Below are positions 23,702 through 37,600 of a stretch of DNA of 64,000 bases, in pieces (position 1 is the stretch's first letter; each line of letters opens with the position of its first letter). Below the pieces are notes generated by a model. It saw only the letters and a list, made by a program, of their open reading frames with translations. It was not told where the DNA came from and ran no database searches. The stretch covers positions 48,479 to 112,478 of the forward strand of contig NW_020313151.1 of NCBI RefSeq assembly GCF_003265705.1. Direction: 5' to 3'. The position numbers and the translations under genes were made by a program. Source of the DNA: Callorhinus ursinus (lineage: Eukaryota; Chordata; Mammalia; Carnivora; Otariidae).

Positions 23702-25267
23702 TAAAGAAGAGTTAATACCTATTTTTCTCAAACTATTGAAAAAAATAGAAGAGGAAGGGAACCTTCCAAATTCATTCTGAGGCCAGCATTACCCTGATAC
23801 CAAAACCAGATAAAAACACTACCAAAAAAAGAGAAAACGACAGGCCAATATCACTGATAAACATAGATGCAGAAAATCCTCAACAAAATATTAGCAAACT
23901 GAATCCAAAGATACATTGAAAAAATCTTGTGCCATGATCAAGTGGGATTTATTGCTCAATGCAAGGGTGGTTCAATATTCACAAAACACTTAACGTGATA
24001 CATCACATCAAGAGAAAAAAAAATCGTATGATCATTTCAATAGATGCAGAAAAAGCATTTAACAAAGTGAAACACCCACTTATGATAAGAACCCTCAACA
24101 AACTGGGTTTAGCGGGAACATACATCAACATAATAAAGGCCATATAAGAAGAACCCACAACTAACATCATACTCAAAAGTAAAAAACTGAAAGCTTGTTC
24201 CTTAAAGTCATGAACAAGACAAGGATGTCCACTCTCACCACTTTTATTCAACATAATACTGGAAGTTCTAGCCACAGCAATCAGACAACAAAAAGAAATA
24301 AAAGGCATCCAAATCATTAAGGAAAATGTAAAACTTTCACTCTTCACACATGACCTGATTCTCTATATAGAAAACCCTAAAGACTTCACCAAAAAATTAC
24401 TAGAACTGATAAATGAATTCACTTAAGTCTCAGGACAAAAAATCAATTATCAGCAGAATGAGAAATTAAGAAAACAATCCCATTTGCAGCTGCACCAAAA
24501 ATAATTAAATAGCTAGGAATAAACTTAACTAAGGAGGTAAAAGGCCTGTATCCTGAAAACTATAAATTATTGATGAAAGAAATTGAAGCAGAAACAAACA
24601 AATGGAAATATTCCATGCTCATGGATTGGAAGAACAAATATTGTTAAAATGTCTATACTACCCAAAGCAATCTACACATTTAAAACAATCCTTATCAAAG
24701 TACCACCAACATTTTTCACAGAGCTAGAACAAAAAAATCGTAAAATTTGTATGGAACCATAAAAGACCCTGAATAGACAAAGCAAACTTGAAAAAGAAAA
24801 ACAAAACTTGAAGTATCACAATTCCAGATTTCAATTTGGAAATTACTACAAATGTGTAGTAATCAAAACAATATGGTACTGGCACAAAAATAGATACATA
24901 GATCAATAGAAAACAATTAAAAACCCAAAAACAAACCCACAATTATATGATCAATTAATTATTGACAAGGGTGGCAAGGCAGGGGGAAAAGACTGTTTCT
25001 TCAACAAATGGTGTGGGAAAACTGGACAGCTACATGCAGAAGCATGAAACTGGACCATTTTCTTACACCATACACAAAAATAAGCTCAAAATGGATTAAA
25101 GACCTAAATGAGAGACCCAAAACCTAAAAATCCTTGAAGAGAGCATAGGTGGTAATTTCTCTGACATTAGCCATAACAACATTTTTCTAGATATGTCTCC
25201 TGAGGCAAGGGAAACAAAAGCAAAAAATAAACTGTTAGGACTACATCAAAATAAAAAGCTTCTGCAC

Positions 25268-25545
25268 TTATGTTAAAAAAAAAAAGAAGATAGCAGGAGG
25301 GGAAGAATGAAGGGGGGAAATTGGAGGGGGAGACGAACCATGAGAGATGATGGATTCTGAAAAACAAACTGGGGGTTCTAGAGGGGAGGGGAGTGGGAGG
25401 ATGGGTTAGCCTGGTAATGGGTATTAAAGAGGGCACGTTCTGCATGGAGCCCTGGGTGTTATACACAAACAATGAATCATGGAACACTACATCAAAAACT
25501 AATGATGTAATGTATGGTGATTAACATAACAATAAAAAATTTTTT
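25268..25545 (+). mobile_element. severely 5'-truncated L1 (3' UTR only)
   Basis: Only the last 280 bases of a young L1 3' UTR (gaagatagcaggaggggaag ... to the AATAAAAAATTTTTT tail). The TSD aaaaagcttctgcac is perfect at 25253-25267 and 25546-25560. Confidence 0.95.
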
Positions 25546-26563
25546 AAAAAGCTTCTGCACAGTGAAGGAAACAATAAACAAAATTCAAAAACAACCTACA
25601 GAATTGGAGAAGATATTTGCAAATAACATATCTGATAAAGGGTTAGTATCCAAAATACTTAACTTATAAAACTCAACACCCAAAAAACAAATAATCCAAT
25701 GAAATAAATGGGCACAAGACATGAATAGACATTTTCCCAAAGACATCCAGATGGCCAACAGACACATGAAAAGATGCTCATCAGGGAAATACAAATCAAA
25801 ACCACGATGAGATATGACCTCACACCTGTCAGAATGGCTAAAATAAAAGCACAAGAATCAACAAGTGTTGGTGAGGATGTGGAGAAAAAGGAACTTTGTG
25901 CACTGTTGGTGGGAATGCAAACTGGTAGAGCCACTGTGGAAAATAATATGGAGGTTCCTCAAGAAATTAAAAATAGCACTACAATAGGATCGAGAATACA
26001 AAAACACTAATTCAAAAGAATATATATACACCCCTGTGTTTATTGCAGCATTATTTACAATAGCCAAATTATGAAAGCAGCCCGTGTCCATCAATAAATG
26101 AATGGATAAAGAAGATGTGGTATATATATTTATATGAATATTATTTAGCCATAGTAAAGAATGAAATCTTGCCATGTGCAACAATATGGATGGATTTAGA
26201 GAGCGTAATGTTTAGCAAAATAAGTCAGTCAGAGAAAGACAAATACCATACACTTTTACTCATCTGTGGAATTTAAGAAAAAAAACAAATGAGCAAAGGA
26301 AAAAAGAGAGAGAGAGAGGCAAACCAAGTAACAGACTCTTAAATATAGAGAACAAACTGATGGTTACCAGAGGGGAGGTAGGTGGGGGGATGGTTGAAAC
26401 AGGTGAAGGGAATCTGAGTAATGTATAGAATTACTGAATCACTATATTGTATACCTGAAACTAATATAACAGTTTATGTTAACTATGCTGGAACTAAAAT
26501 GAATTTTAAAATAAAGAGATAAATAATAATAAAACAATAAAATAAATAAAAGTTTGTGCCCTT

Positions 26564-27271
26564 GAATAACAGAGATCTAAATTACATGAAGCAAAAAATG
26601 TTAGAACTACAAGGATAAATAGGTAGTCCACAATTATCTTAGAAGATGCCAATACTCTTCTTTCAATAATAGAATAAGTAGACAGAAAAGCAACTAAGAT
26701 ACTGTAGTCCTAAGCAAAACTGTCAATCACCTTCACCTAACTTATATTTATAAAATAGTCCATCAAAAATTTTAAAAACTTACATTTTTTAAGTGCACAT
26801 GAAACAGTCTCCAAAACAGACCATTTCCTGGACAATAAAACAATCTTCAAAATTTAAAAGAATTGAGGACATATAAAGTATGTTTTCTGACTATATCATA
26901 ATTTAACTGAAAATTGATAATGGAAGATAACAGGAAAATCTCTAAACATTTTGAAATTAAGGAACATGCTTCTAAATAAGATGTGGATTAAAGAGAAAGC
27001 CTCAAGGGAAAAGTAGAAAATATTGTTAATTGAATGAAGGTGAAACAAAATATATCAATATTTGTGAGATGCAGCTAATGTAGTGTTAGAGAGAAATATA
27101 TAGTATTAAATACATATTTTAAAAAGAAAATATAGTATCACATCAATGGCCTAAGTTTTAACCTTAAGAAAGAGAAAAAAAGTGCAAATTAAATTCAAAG
27201 CAATTTATTATTTCTGAAGAAAATAATAAGAGAACAGCACAACTCAATGAGATTAAGAACAGAAATGTGAT
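26564..27271 (+). mobile_element. old L1 (L1M-type), continuation
   Basis: Continues the host L1 ORF2 from 22209 in register: sequence corresponding to the endonuclease C-terminal half. It is diverged and without open frames. It ends at the TSD of the next insertion. Confidence 0.7.
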
Positions 27272-27738
27272 ATGAGGAATTCTTAATCTCAGGAAACAAA
27301 CTGAGTGTTGCTAGAGTGGTGGGGGGTGGGTGGGATGGGGTGGCTGGGTGATAGATATTGGGGAGGGTATGTGCTATGGTGAGCGCTGTGAATTGTGCAA
27401 GACTGTTGAGTCGCAGATCTGTACTTCTGCGACAAATAATGCAACATATGTTAAGAAAAAAGAAAAAGAAGAAAATAGCAGGAGGGGAAGAATGAGGGGG
27501 AGTAAGTCAGAGGGGGAGACGAACCATGAGAGACGATGGACTCTGAAAAACAAACTGAGGGTTCTAGAGGTGAGGAGGGTGGGGGGATGGGTTAGCCTGG
27601 TGATGGGTATTCAAGGGGGCACGTTCTGTATGGAGCACTGGGTGTTATGCACAAACAATGAATCATGGAACACTTCATCAAAAACTAATGATGTAATATA
27701 TGGTGATTAACATAACAATAAAAAAATAAAAATAAAAA
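27272..27738 (+). mobile_element. 5'-truncated L1, 3' UTR only
   Basis: Starts at the end of ORF2 (atgaggaattcttaatctc) and contains the whole copy A-type 3' UTR with its G-rich tract. The TSD aagaacagaaatgtgat is perfect at 27255-27271 and 27739-27755. The 126-codon open frame at 27330-27710 is 3' UTR sequence, not a gene. Confidence 0.95.
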
Positions 27739-27755
27739 AAGAACAGAAATGTGAT

Positions 27756-28772
27756 AAAGAAAATTAATGAAACAGAATGTTTGTTCTTTGAAAAGATCAA
27801 TAAATTGGTAAACCTCTACCCAAAATGACAAAGAAAAAAAGAAGGAGAAGGCACAGTTTACTTAGATCACGAATGAAAGATGGGACATGATGGGGCTCAG
27901 TCAGTTGAGCATCTGGCTCTTGATTTCAGCTCAGGTCATGATCTCAGGGTTGTGGGATCAAGCCCCGAGTCAGGTTCCATGTTCAGCTGGGACTCTACTT
28001 GAGACTTTCTCTCTCCCTCTCCGTATGCCCCTCCCCCCTCTCTCAAATAAATAAATAAATAAATAAATAAATAAATCTTAACAAGAAAGATGGGACATGA
28101 CTATATACCCTACAGGACAAAAAGATAGAAAAGGAGGGATATTACAAACAGCTATACATCCATGAATAGAAAACTTTGAGGAAATGGTCCAGTTATTTGG
28201 AAGAAGCAGACTACTAAATACCACTAAAAAAGATAACCTGGATAGTCCTATATTTTTAAATGAAATTGAATTTGCAGTTAAAAACCCTCCACCAAAGGAT
28301 ACTCCAGTCCCAGATGCCTTTGTTGGCACATTACACCAAATATTTCAGAAAGAAATAATAGAAAGCCTCTATAAACTCTTATAGAAAATAGAACATATGG
28401 GACAATTTTCCAACTAATTTTATGAGATCAGCATTACACTAATACCAAAACCATATGAAGACATTAACAGAAAACTACAGTGCAATATCTCTTACAAATA
28501 TAGACACAAAATCCTCAACATAAGATTAAGCAACCAAATCTAGTAATGTTTTAAAAGGATAATACATTACAAAGAGTGGAGTTTATCCTGGGAATGCAAG
28601 ACTTGTTCATAATTGGAAAAAATTAATATTATTCACCATGACAACAAAATGAAGAAAAAAGTTGTGATCATCTTAATAGATACTGAAAAAGCACTTGACA
28701 GAACTCAACATCCATTCATGGTAAAAAAAATTCTCAGTAAAGCTGAAATAGAAGGGAACTTCTTTAAACTGT
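27756..28772 (+). mobile_element. old L1 (L1M-type), RT part, split by a SINE
   Basis: The host L1 continues into RT (for example the passage translating as ILIDTEKALDRTQHPF at about 28668-28715). It ends abruptly at about 28772 against ERV sequence. The SINE at 27891-28084 interrupts it. Confidence 0.72.
27891..28084 (+). mobile_element. Can-SINE with (AAAT)n tail
   Basis: Plus-strand SINE of a somewhat different subtype (ttgatttcagctcaggtcat). The tail is a clean AAAT microsatellite (28043-28076). The TSD gaaagatgggacatga is perfect at 27875-27890 and 28085-28100. Confidence 0.96.
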
Positions 28773-30295
28773 ACCCAAGCTGTAAGTTTTCAGAAGAGAC
28801 CCCACCTCCCCTCAAAGACAGTCTCAGCCACAACATGGACCTAACAAAATCAACAAGAGGAAAACCTAGCCTCTTCTATCTGAAAAGGCCTTGCAGAAGT
28901 TTTTTTTTTCAAACACAAAGAGCAGGGAAGATGCTGGTAGGACAACTTCTTTGGGGCAGCAACTACACTTGAAGGCAAGGGTCCACATGGGTAGCCAGAA
29001 CAAGTGGGGGAAAAAAATCAAGAGCATTCTTTTGTTCTGGACCAAACCAAAATTAGCTGCCTTTTGAGTCACTCTGTAAAAAGGATAAAGCAACATACCC
29101 AAATGATGAATATGAAGCCACCAAAATCCAGAGAGGCCCACTAGGTATTGTCCCTGTTTCTTGGTTGTAGGAGGGCCCAATACAACAATTTATTCTTCAC
29201 CTTGGAAGCTATATCTCCACATGCCTCATTACATTACATAGAAATTTCACATAGAAAAACCCCTAAATTTTTATTAGATTTATTTCACACCTCTGACACA
29301 CAAATATCTTATCACGAAGTCTAGAGTGATGCTACCTCTCACTTACTACATACAACCAGCACAATGACATTAGTGTAATGGACTAGTGTGATATATTGTG
29401 GAAAGGAAAGTTAATCAAGATTCCTGTGAACTAAATTATGGCATAGGGGCTGATATTGATTTACCACTGAGGTAAGATTTTGAGAGTATATTGCTGGTCT
29501 TGGCAGTTGAAAGCCCACTGCCTCTGATGGGACTTCTGGACAGAAGTGGAGAAAAAGGCATTTGCCAGATACCAGGTACCAGGGTATGTGTTAATTTGCT
29601 CAAGCAACAAAACCACACCTAGTACAGCAATTGCAATTGTACTTAACATCTGGCTAATCTTACAATAATCCACTTTCATTCTCTGAGATCCATTTGTCTT
29701 CTGTCCAGGTCAAGTAAAAGAGCAGTACAGGGATATGGTGTAAATTATGAATTGTGTATTTTTCAAGTCCTTGATGGTGGTGTTAATCTCTGCAATCCCT
29801 GCAGGGATGAAATACTGCTTTAGATTTACTCTATTCCTAGGTAAAGCCAGTTCTAACGGCTTCCATTTGGTCTTTCTTAGCATAATATTCCTCACTCCAC
29901 AGACCAAGAAAGCAATGTGAATATAAGTATTCCAATTATGTACTTAGCAGCTGAATATATATATATATATATATACATATCAATTATAAATTCTGGACTG
30001 GGGGAAATAAACACAAGATGGGTTCAGGGACCCCCTGGGCCCATAGTCAAATGCAACTGAATTAAAACTATTGATCATGTGACCTCATTAAGCTCCTACT
30101 CCACTAGAGGACCACAGTGTCTTTTTGGATCTCCTGGAATCAATGTTAGTTCAGAGCCAGTGTCCAGTAGTCCCTCAAAGGTCTGAATATTTTCTTTTCG
30201 TCAATGTACGGTTAACCTAGTAAAAGGTCCCACTGGGGAAGGCTGAAAGAAAGACTTACAGTATCAATTTCCAGTAGTTTATGTTGACCTTAAAA
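28773..30295 (-). pseudogene. endogenous retrovirus pol remnant (protease and reverse transcriptase)
   Basis: Read on the minus strand. A retroviral aspartic-protease active-site motif (LDTGSEL) is visible at about 30134-30166. Further along, RT-like blocks appear: LANAFF...QQYTLKILPQW (29461-29570 region) and the post-catalytic YLVGLSGFWWLHIHHLG with YRVTQKAANF (29030-29160). The order protease then RT is that of a retroviral pol. Frames are short and broken by many stops and shifts, so no product is expected. The left end abuts the old L1 at 28772. The class is uncertain; the RT resembles class I or III ERVs. Confidence 0.75.
29950..29983. repeat. (AT)n microsatellite
   Basis: About eleven AT units (29956-29975) within the ERV remnant, likely polymorphic. 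Confidence 0.85.
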
Positions 30296-30855
30296 AAACA
30301 AAAGAGCAGCTAATTTACCAGCAAAATGACTTTATTCAGGAAAAGCAGAGGGCTTGCAATTCTGGACAAGGAAACTATGGCAAACCATAAGGAAATGCAG
30401 AGAATAGAGGAGAGGCACTTGCTTTTTTAGAGGAAAGGAGGAAGCTGTGAGGGGCTTCTGCAGGTTCTCACTGGCTGAGTTTGGCAGTTTTTCATTGGAT
30501 GGGCTGCTGTTGGGCCAAGAGAAATTTTTCCTTCCTCCTACTAGGGTCTGTAAAGTAAGCTCTTCCTGTTGGAGAATGTGAGGTATATTTATTAGATAGT
30601 GGTGGTGTGTGTGAGAGCCACTCTTTCAGGGCTTTGCCATTTCATTTTAATGAATTTTCCTTTGTTTATTTTCACTTGTACAAGTGTCTTTCTCAAAGTG
30701 TCCAAGTTTTCACTTCATTCAAAGGGTTCTGGGTATATATAACATGACTCACATGTAGGAATTCATTCAGATATGATTCTGTATATATGACTTGAATTAG
30801 ACTTGTTCACTTGACCTAGAACTTTTCTTCTTATACAGCTGAAGAAGAATTTAGT
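30296..30855 (-). repeat. probable ERV LTR
   Basis: On the minus strand this region has a CCAAT box (about 30494-30498), a TATA-like tctaaaaaag (about 30423-30432) and an AATAAA polyadenylation signal (about 30332-30337), correctly ordered for an LTR. It would be the 5' LTR of the adjacent pol remnant with gag deleted. I could not define TG...CA ends and see no partner LTR. Confidence 0.45.
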
Positions 30856-30861
30856 AGGCTT

Positions 30862-33800
30862 TTTAAAATTTTTTTTATTTTATTATGTTATGTTAATCAC
30901 CATACATTACATCATTAGTTTTCGATGTAGTGTTCCATGATTCATTGTTTGCGTATAACACCCAGTGCTCCATTCACTACGTGCCCTCTTTAATACCCAT
31001 CACCAGGCTAACCCATACCCCCACCCCCCTCCCCTCTAGAACCCTCAGTTTGTTTCTCAGAGTCCATAGTCTCTCATGGTTCGTCTCCCCCTCTGATTTT
31101 CCCTTCATTTTTCCCTTCCTACTATCCTCATTTTTTTTAAATATAATGTTATTATTTGTTTAAGAGGTACCGGTCTGTGATTCATCAGTCTTACACAATT
31201 CACAGCACTCACCATAGCACATACCCTCCCCAATGTCTATCACCCAGCCACCCCATCCCTTCCACCCCCACCACTCCAGCAACCCTCAGTATGTTTCCTG
31301 AGATTAAGAATTCCTCATATCAGTGAAATCATATGATACATAATCTTTCTCTGATTGACTTATTTTGCTTAGCATAATACCCTCTAATTCCATTCACGTC
31401 GTTGCAAATACCAAGATTTCATTCCTTTGATGGATGCATAATATTCCATTGTGTATATATATATACACATATATATATACCACATCTTCTTTATCCATCC
31501 ATCTATCGATGGACATCTTGGCTCTTTCCATAGTTTGGCTATTGTGGACATTACTGCTATAAACATTGGGGTGCACGTACCCCTTTGGATCAATACATTT
31601 GTATCTTTGGGGTAAATACCCAGTAGTGCAATTGCTGGGTCATACAGTAGCTCGATTTTCAACTTTTTGAGGAACCTCCATACTGTTTTCCAGAGTGGCT
31701 GCACCAGCTTGCATTCCCACCAACAGTGTAAGAAGGTTCCCTTTTCTCTGCATCCTCACCAACATCTGTCGTTTCCTGACTTGTTAATTATAGCCATTCT
31801 GACTAGTGTGGGGTTTTATCTCATTGAGGTTTTGATTTGGATTTCCCTGATGCCAAGCGATATTGAGCACTTTTTCATGTGTCTGTTGGCCATTTGGATG
31901 TCTTCTTTGGAAAAATGAATGTTCATCTCTTCTGCCTATTTCTTGATTGGATTATTTATTCTTTGGGTGTTGAGTTGATAAGTTCTTTATAGATTGTGGA
32001 TACTAGCCCTTTATCTGTAGTGTCATTTGCAAATATCTTCTCCCATTCTGTTGGTTGTCTTTTGGTTTTGTTGACTTTTTACTTTGCTGTGCAAAAGCTT
32101 TTTATCTTGATGAAGTCCCAATAGTTCATTTTTGCCCCTGCTTCCCTTGCCTTTGGCAATGTTTCTAGGAAGAAGTTGCTGTGGCTGAGGTCGAAGAGGT
32201 TGCTGCCTGTATTCTCCTTTAGGATGTTGATGGACTCCTGTCTCACATTTAGGTCTTTCAACCATTTTGAGTCTATATTTGTGTGTGGTGTAAGGAAATG
32301 GTCCAGTTTCATTCTTCTGCATGTGGCTGTCCAATTTTCCCAACACCATCTGTTGAAGAGACTGTCTTTTTTTCCATTGGACGTTCTTTCCCACTTTGTC
32401 GAAGATTAGTTGACCATAGAGAGGATTAAGATTATTTGTTTCAATTCTTTGAAAAAAGTGGATGGTATTTTGATAGGGATTGCATTAAATTTGTAGATTG
32501 CTCTAGGTACCATTGACATCTTCACAATGTTTGTTCTTCCAATTCATAAGCATAGAACGTTTTTCCATTTCTTTGTGTCTTCCTCAATTTCTTTCATGAG
32601 TATTTTATAGTGTTCTGAGTACAGATTCTTTGCCTCTTGGTTAGATTTCTTCCTAGGTATCTTATGGTTTTGGGTGCAATTGTAAATGGGATTGACTCCT
32701 TAATTTCTCTTTCTTCTGTCTTGTTATTCGTGTATAGAAATGCCACTGATTTCTGTGCATTGATTTTATATTCTGCCACTTTACTGAATTCCTGTATGAG
32801 TTCTAGCAGTTTTGGGGTGGAGTCTTTGGATTTTCCACATAAAGTATCATATCATCTGCAAAGAGTGAGAGTTTGACTTCTTCTTTGCCAATTTGGATGC
32901 CTTTGATTTCTTTTTGTTGTCTGATTGCTGTGGCTAGGACTTCCAATACTATGTTGAATAGCAGTGGTGATAGTGGACATCCCTGCTGTGTTCCTGACCT
33001 TAGGGGGAAAGCTCTCAGTTTTTCCCCATTGAGAATGATATTCGCTGTGGGCTTTTCATGGATGGCTTTTATGAGATATGTATCCTCTATCCCTATACTG
33101 TGAAGAGTTTTAATCAAGAAAGGATGCTGTACTTTGTCAAATGATTTTTCTGCATCTATTGAGAGGATCATATGGTTCTTGTTCTTTCTTTTATTAATGG
33201 TCTCTCCTCTTTCACTCATGAGTTTATTTATTTGGGTCCTTTCTTTTTTCTTTTTGACAAGTCTGGCCAGGGGTTTATCAATCTTATTAATTCTTTCAAA
33301 GAACCAGCTCCTAGTTTCATTGATCTGTTCTACTGAACAGATTTTGGTTTCTATTTCATTGATTTCTGCTCTGATCTTTACTATTTCTCTCCTCCTGCTG
33401 GATTTAGGCTTTATTTGCTGTTCTTTCTCCAGCTCTTTTAGTGTAGGGTTAGGTTGTGTATTTGAGACCTTTCTTGTTTCTTGAGAAAGGCTTGTATTGC
33501 TATATACTTTCCTCTTAGGACCGCCTTTGCTGCATCCCAAAGATTTTGAACAGTTGTGTTTCCATTTTCATTTGTTTCCATGAATTTTAAAACATCTTCT
33601 TTAATTTCCTGGTTGACCAATTCACTCTTTAAGTAGGATGCTCTTTAGCCTCCATGTATTTGAGTTCTTTCCGACATTCCCCTTGTGATTGAGTTCTAGT
33701 TTCAAAGCATTGTGGTCCAAAAATATGCAGGGAATGATCCCAATCATTTGGTACCAGTTGAGACCTGATTCATGATCTATTCTGGAGAATGTTCTATGGG

Positions 33801-34310
33801 CATTAGAGAAGAATGTGTATTCTGTTGCTTTGGGATGGAATGTTCTGAATATATATGTGAAGTCCATTTGGTCCAGTGTGTCATTTAAAGTCTTTATTTC
33901 CTTGTTAATCTTTTGCTTATATGATCTGTCCATTTCAGTGAGGGGGGTGTTAAATTCCCCTACTATTACTGTACTGTTGTCGATTTGTTTCTTTGATTTT
34001 TTTTATTAATTGGCTTATATAATTGACTGCTCCCATGTTAGGGGCATAGATATTTACAATTGTTAGATCTTCTTGTTGGATAATCCCTTTAAGTATGATA
34101 TAGTGTCCTTCCTCGTCTTTATTATAGTCTTTGGTTTAAAATCTAATTTGTCTGATAAAGGATTGCCATACCACCTTTCTTTTGATGTCCATTAGCATAG
34201 TAAATTGTTTTCCACCCCCTCACTTTCAATCTGGAGGTGTCTTTGGATCTAAAATGAGTCTCTTGTGGACAGCATATCAATGGGTCTGTTTTATTTTTTC
34301 CAATCTGATA
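30862..34310 (-). mobile_element. L1 (copy E), 3' half
   Basis: Minus-strand L1. Its T-rich left edge is the poly(A) end, then the 3' UTR (30885-31310, same type as copy A), then ORF2 from the C-terminus (31315 onward) to the endonuclease (34300). Copy C interrupts it, and the 5' half resumes at 40512. A TA-rich microsatellite (31449-31480) sits within the ORF2 end. I found no convincing TSD for the whole element. Confidence 0.95.
31315..34310 (-). pseudogene. L1 ORF2, copy E (broken, interrupted)
   Basis: The longest open piece is 32803-33540 (245 codons, minus). It carries the RT motif [14 protein letters not shown] but joins two distant parts of ORF2: the text jumps from the [16 protein letters not shown] region straight to [22 protein letters not shown], so about 120 residues are missing. 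Further pieces are 32079-32312 and 31384-31704. The N-terminal endonuclease is split off by the insertion of copy C. Confidence 0.9.
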
Positions 34311-34604
34311 CCCTGTGTCTTTTTTTTTTATTGTATTATATTATGTTAGTCACCATACAATACATCATTAGTTTTTGATGTAGTGATCCATGATCCATTG
34401 TTTTCGTATAAAACCCAGTGCTCCATGCAGCACGTGCCCTCCTTAATAGCCATCACCGGGCTAACCCATCCCCCCTCTCCCCTCTCCTCCGAATCCCTGT
34501 TTATTTCTCAGACTCCATAGTCTCTCATGGTTCATCTCTCCCTCTGATTCCCTCCCCCGCCTTCATTTTTCCCTTCGTTCTCCTAAGGTCCTCCATGCTA
34601 TTCC

Positions 34605-37600
34605 TTATGTTCCACAAATAAGTGAAACCCTGTGATAATTGACTTTCTCTGCTGGAGTTATTTCACGGAGCATCATCTCCGCCAGTCCCATCCATGTTGA
34701 TGTAAAAGTTGGGTATTCATCCTTTCTGATGGCTGAGCAATATTCCATTGTCTATATGGACCACTTCTTCTTTATCCATTCATCTGTTGAAGGGCATCTC
34801 GGCTCTTTCCCCAGTTTGGCTATTGCGGACACTGCTGCTATGAACATTGGGGTGCGTATGGCCCTTCTTTTCACTACATCTGTGTCTTTAGGGTCAATAC
34901 CCAGGAGTGCAATTGCTGGGTCATAGGGTAACTCTGTTTTTAACTTTTTGAGGCACCTCCACACTGTTTTCCAAAGTGGCTGTACCAACTTGCATTCCCA
35001 CCAACAGTGTAAGAGGGTTCCCCTTTCTCCACAACCTCTCCAACATTTGTTGTTTCTCGCCCTGTCCATTTTTGCCATTCTAACTGGTGTAAGGTGGTAT
35101 CTCAATGTGGTTTTGATTTGAATTTCCATGATGGCTAATGATGATGCACATTTTTTCATGTGTCTGGTAGCCATTTGTGTGTCTTCTTCAGAGAAGTGTC
35201 TTTTCATATCTTCTGCCTATTTTCTGACTTCATTATTTGTTTTTTGGGTGTTGAGTTTGAGAAGTTCTTTATAGATCTTGGATACCAGTCCTTTATCTGT
35301 AGTGTCCTTTGCAAATATCTTCTCCCATTCTGTGGGTTGCCTCTTTGTTTTATTGACTGTTTCCTTTGCTGTGCAGAAGATTTTTATCTTGATGAAGTCC
35401 CAAAAGTTCATTTTTGCTTTTCTTTCACTAACTCTTGGAGATGTATCTTGAAAGAAGTTACTATGGGTGATGTCAAAGAGGTTACTGCCTATGTTCTCCT
35501 CTAGGATTTTGATGGATTCCTGTCTCACATTGAGGTCTTTCATCCATTTAGAGTTTATCTTTGTGAATGGTGTTAGAGAATGGTCGAGTTTCATTCTTCT
35601 GCATGTCGCTGTCCAATTTTCCCAGCACCATTTATTAAAGCGACTGTCTTTTTTCCATTGCATGTTTTTTCCTGCTTTGTCAAAGATTATTTGACCATAT
35701 AGTTGAGGGTTCATATCTGGGTTCTCTATTTTGTTCCATTGGTCTATATGTCTGTTTTTGTGCCAGTACCATGCTGTCTTGGTGATCACAGCTTTGTAAT
35801 ATAGCTTGAAATCGGGCAACCTGATGCCTCCAGCTTTGTTTTTCTTTTTCAACATTTCCTTGGCGATTCGAGGTCTTTTCTGATTCCATACAAATTTTAG
35901 GATTGTTTGTTCCCGCACTTTGAAAAATGTCATTGGAATTTTGATCGGGATTGCCTTGAAGGTATAGATTGCTCTGGGTAGCATAGACATTTAACAATGT
36001 TTATTCTTCCGGTCCATGAGCATGGAATATTTTTCCATCTTTTTGTGTCTTCTTCAATTTCTTTCATGAGTGTTCTGTAGTTCCTAGAGTATAGATCCTT
36101 TACCTCTTTGGTTAGGTTTATTCCGAGGTATCTTATGGTTTTTGGTGCTATTCTAAATGGAATTGTTTCTCTAATTTCTCTTTCTACAGTTGCGTTGTTA
36201 GTGTATAAGAAAGCAACTGATTTCTGTGCATTGATTTTGTATCCTGCCACATTACTGAATTGGTGTATGAGTTCTAGTAATTTGGGGGTGGAGTCTTTTA
36301 GGTTTTCCACATAAAGTATAATGTCGTCTGTTAAAAGAGAGACTTTGACTTCTTCTTTGCCAATTTGAATACCATTTCTTTCTTTTTGTTGTCTGATTGC
36401 TGTTGCTAGGACTTCTAGTACTATGTTGAACAATAGTGGCAAGAGTGGGCATCCTTGACGTGTTCTTGATCTTAAGGGAAAGGCTTTCAGCTTTTCCCCA
36501 TTGAGGATGATATTCATTGTGGGTTTTTCATAGATGGATTTTATGAACTTGAGGAATATTCCCTCTATCCCTATACTCTGAAGACTTTTAATCAGGAAAG
36601 GGTGCTGTATTTTGTCAAATGCTTTTTCTGCATCCATTGAGAGGACCATATGGTTCTTCTCCCTCCTCTTATTAATGTGTTCTATCACATTGATTGATTT
36701 GCGAATGTTGAACCATGCTTGCATCCCAGGGATAAATCCCACTTGGTCGTGGTGGATGATCCTTTTAATGTACTGCTGGATCCTATTAGCTAGGATTTTG
36801 TTGAGGATTTTGGAGTCCATATTCATCAGGGATATCGGTCTGAAATTCTCCTTTTTGATGGTGTCTCTGCCTGGTTTGGGGATTAAAGTAATGCTGGCCT
36901 CATAGAATGAGTGTGGAAGTTTTCCTTCTGTTTCTATTTTTTGAAACAGCTTCAGGAGAATAGGTATTATTTCTTCTTTAAAATCTTGGTAGAATTCCCC
37001 AGGGAATCCATCAGGCCCTGGACTCTTGTTTTTTGGGAGGTTTTTGATCACTGCTTCAATCTCGTTACTGGTTATTGGTCTCTTCAGGTTGTCAATTTAT
37101 TCCTGTTTCAGCCTTCAGTTATAGTTTATAGTTTCCAGGAAAGCCTTCATTTCATCCAGATTGCTCAGTTTATTGGCATATAGTTGTTGATAATAATTTC
37201 TAATAATTGTTTATATTTCCTTGGTGTTAGTCGTGATCTCTCCCCTTTCATTCATAATTTTGTTAATTTGGGTCCTTTCTCTTTTCTTTTGGATAAGTCT
37301 GGCCAGTGGTTTATTGATCGTATTAATTCTTTCAAAGAACTAACTTCTAGTTTCGTTGATCTGATCTACTGTGTTTCTGGTTTCTAATTCATTGATCTCT
37401 GCTTTAATTTTAATTATTTCTCTTCTAATGTGTGGCTTAGGCATCGTTTGTTGCTTTTTCTCTAGTTCTTTAAGGTGTAGAGTTAGTTGGTGAATTCTTG
37501 ATTTTTCTATTTTTTTTGCATGAGGCTTGGATGGCTATGTATTTCCCCCTTAGGACTGCCTTTGCAGTATCCCATAGGTTTTGGACTGATGTGTTTTCGT

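Larger units (their letters stand above)
22210..26553 (+). mobile_element. intermediate-age L1 (L1MA-like), 5'-truncated
   Basis: Begins in the ORF2 endonuclease region and runs through RT (23270-24420), the C-terminal part (24840-26270) and 3' UTR to an A-rich tail. The flanking ttgtgccctt at 22200-22209 and 26554-26563 is the likely 10-base TSD. ORF2 is riddled with stops (longest piece 120 codons at 22274-22636), so it is older than copies A-D. It contains a SINE (23505-23701) and a short L1 3' end (25268-25545). At 24345 the RT motif reads ...LFTHDLILY, so the catalytic FADD is lost. Confidence 0.85.

Noticed and set aside
27330..27710. 126-codon open frame
   Set aside because: Lies wholly in L1 3' UTR sequence repeated at 15378-15835 and 48291-48751; G-rich composition keeps it open.
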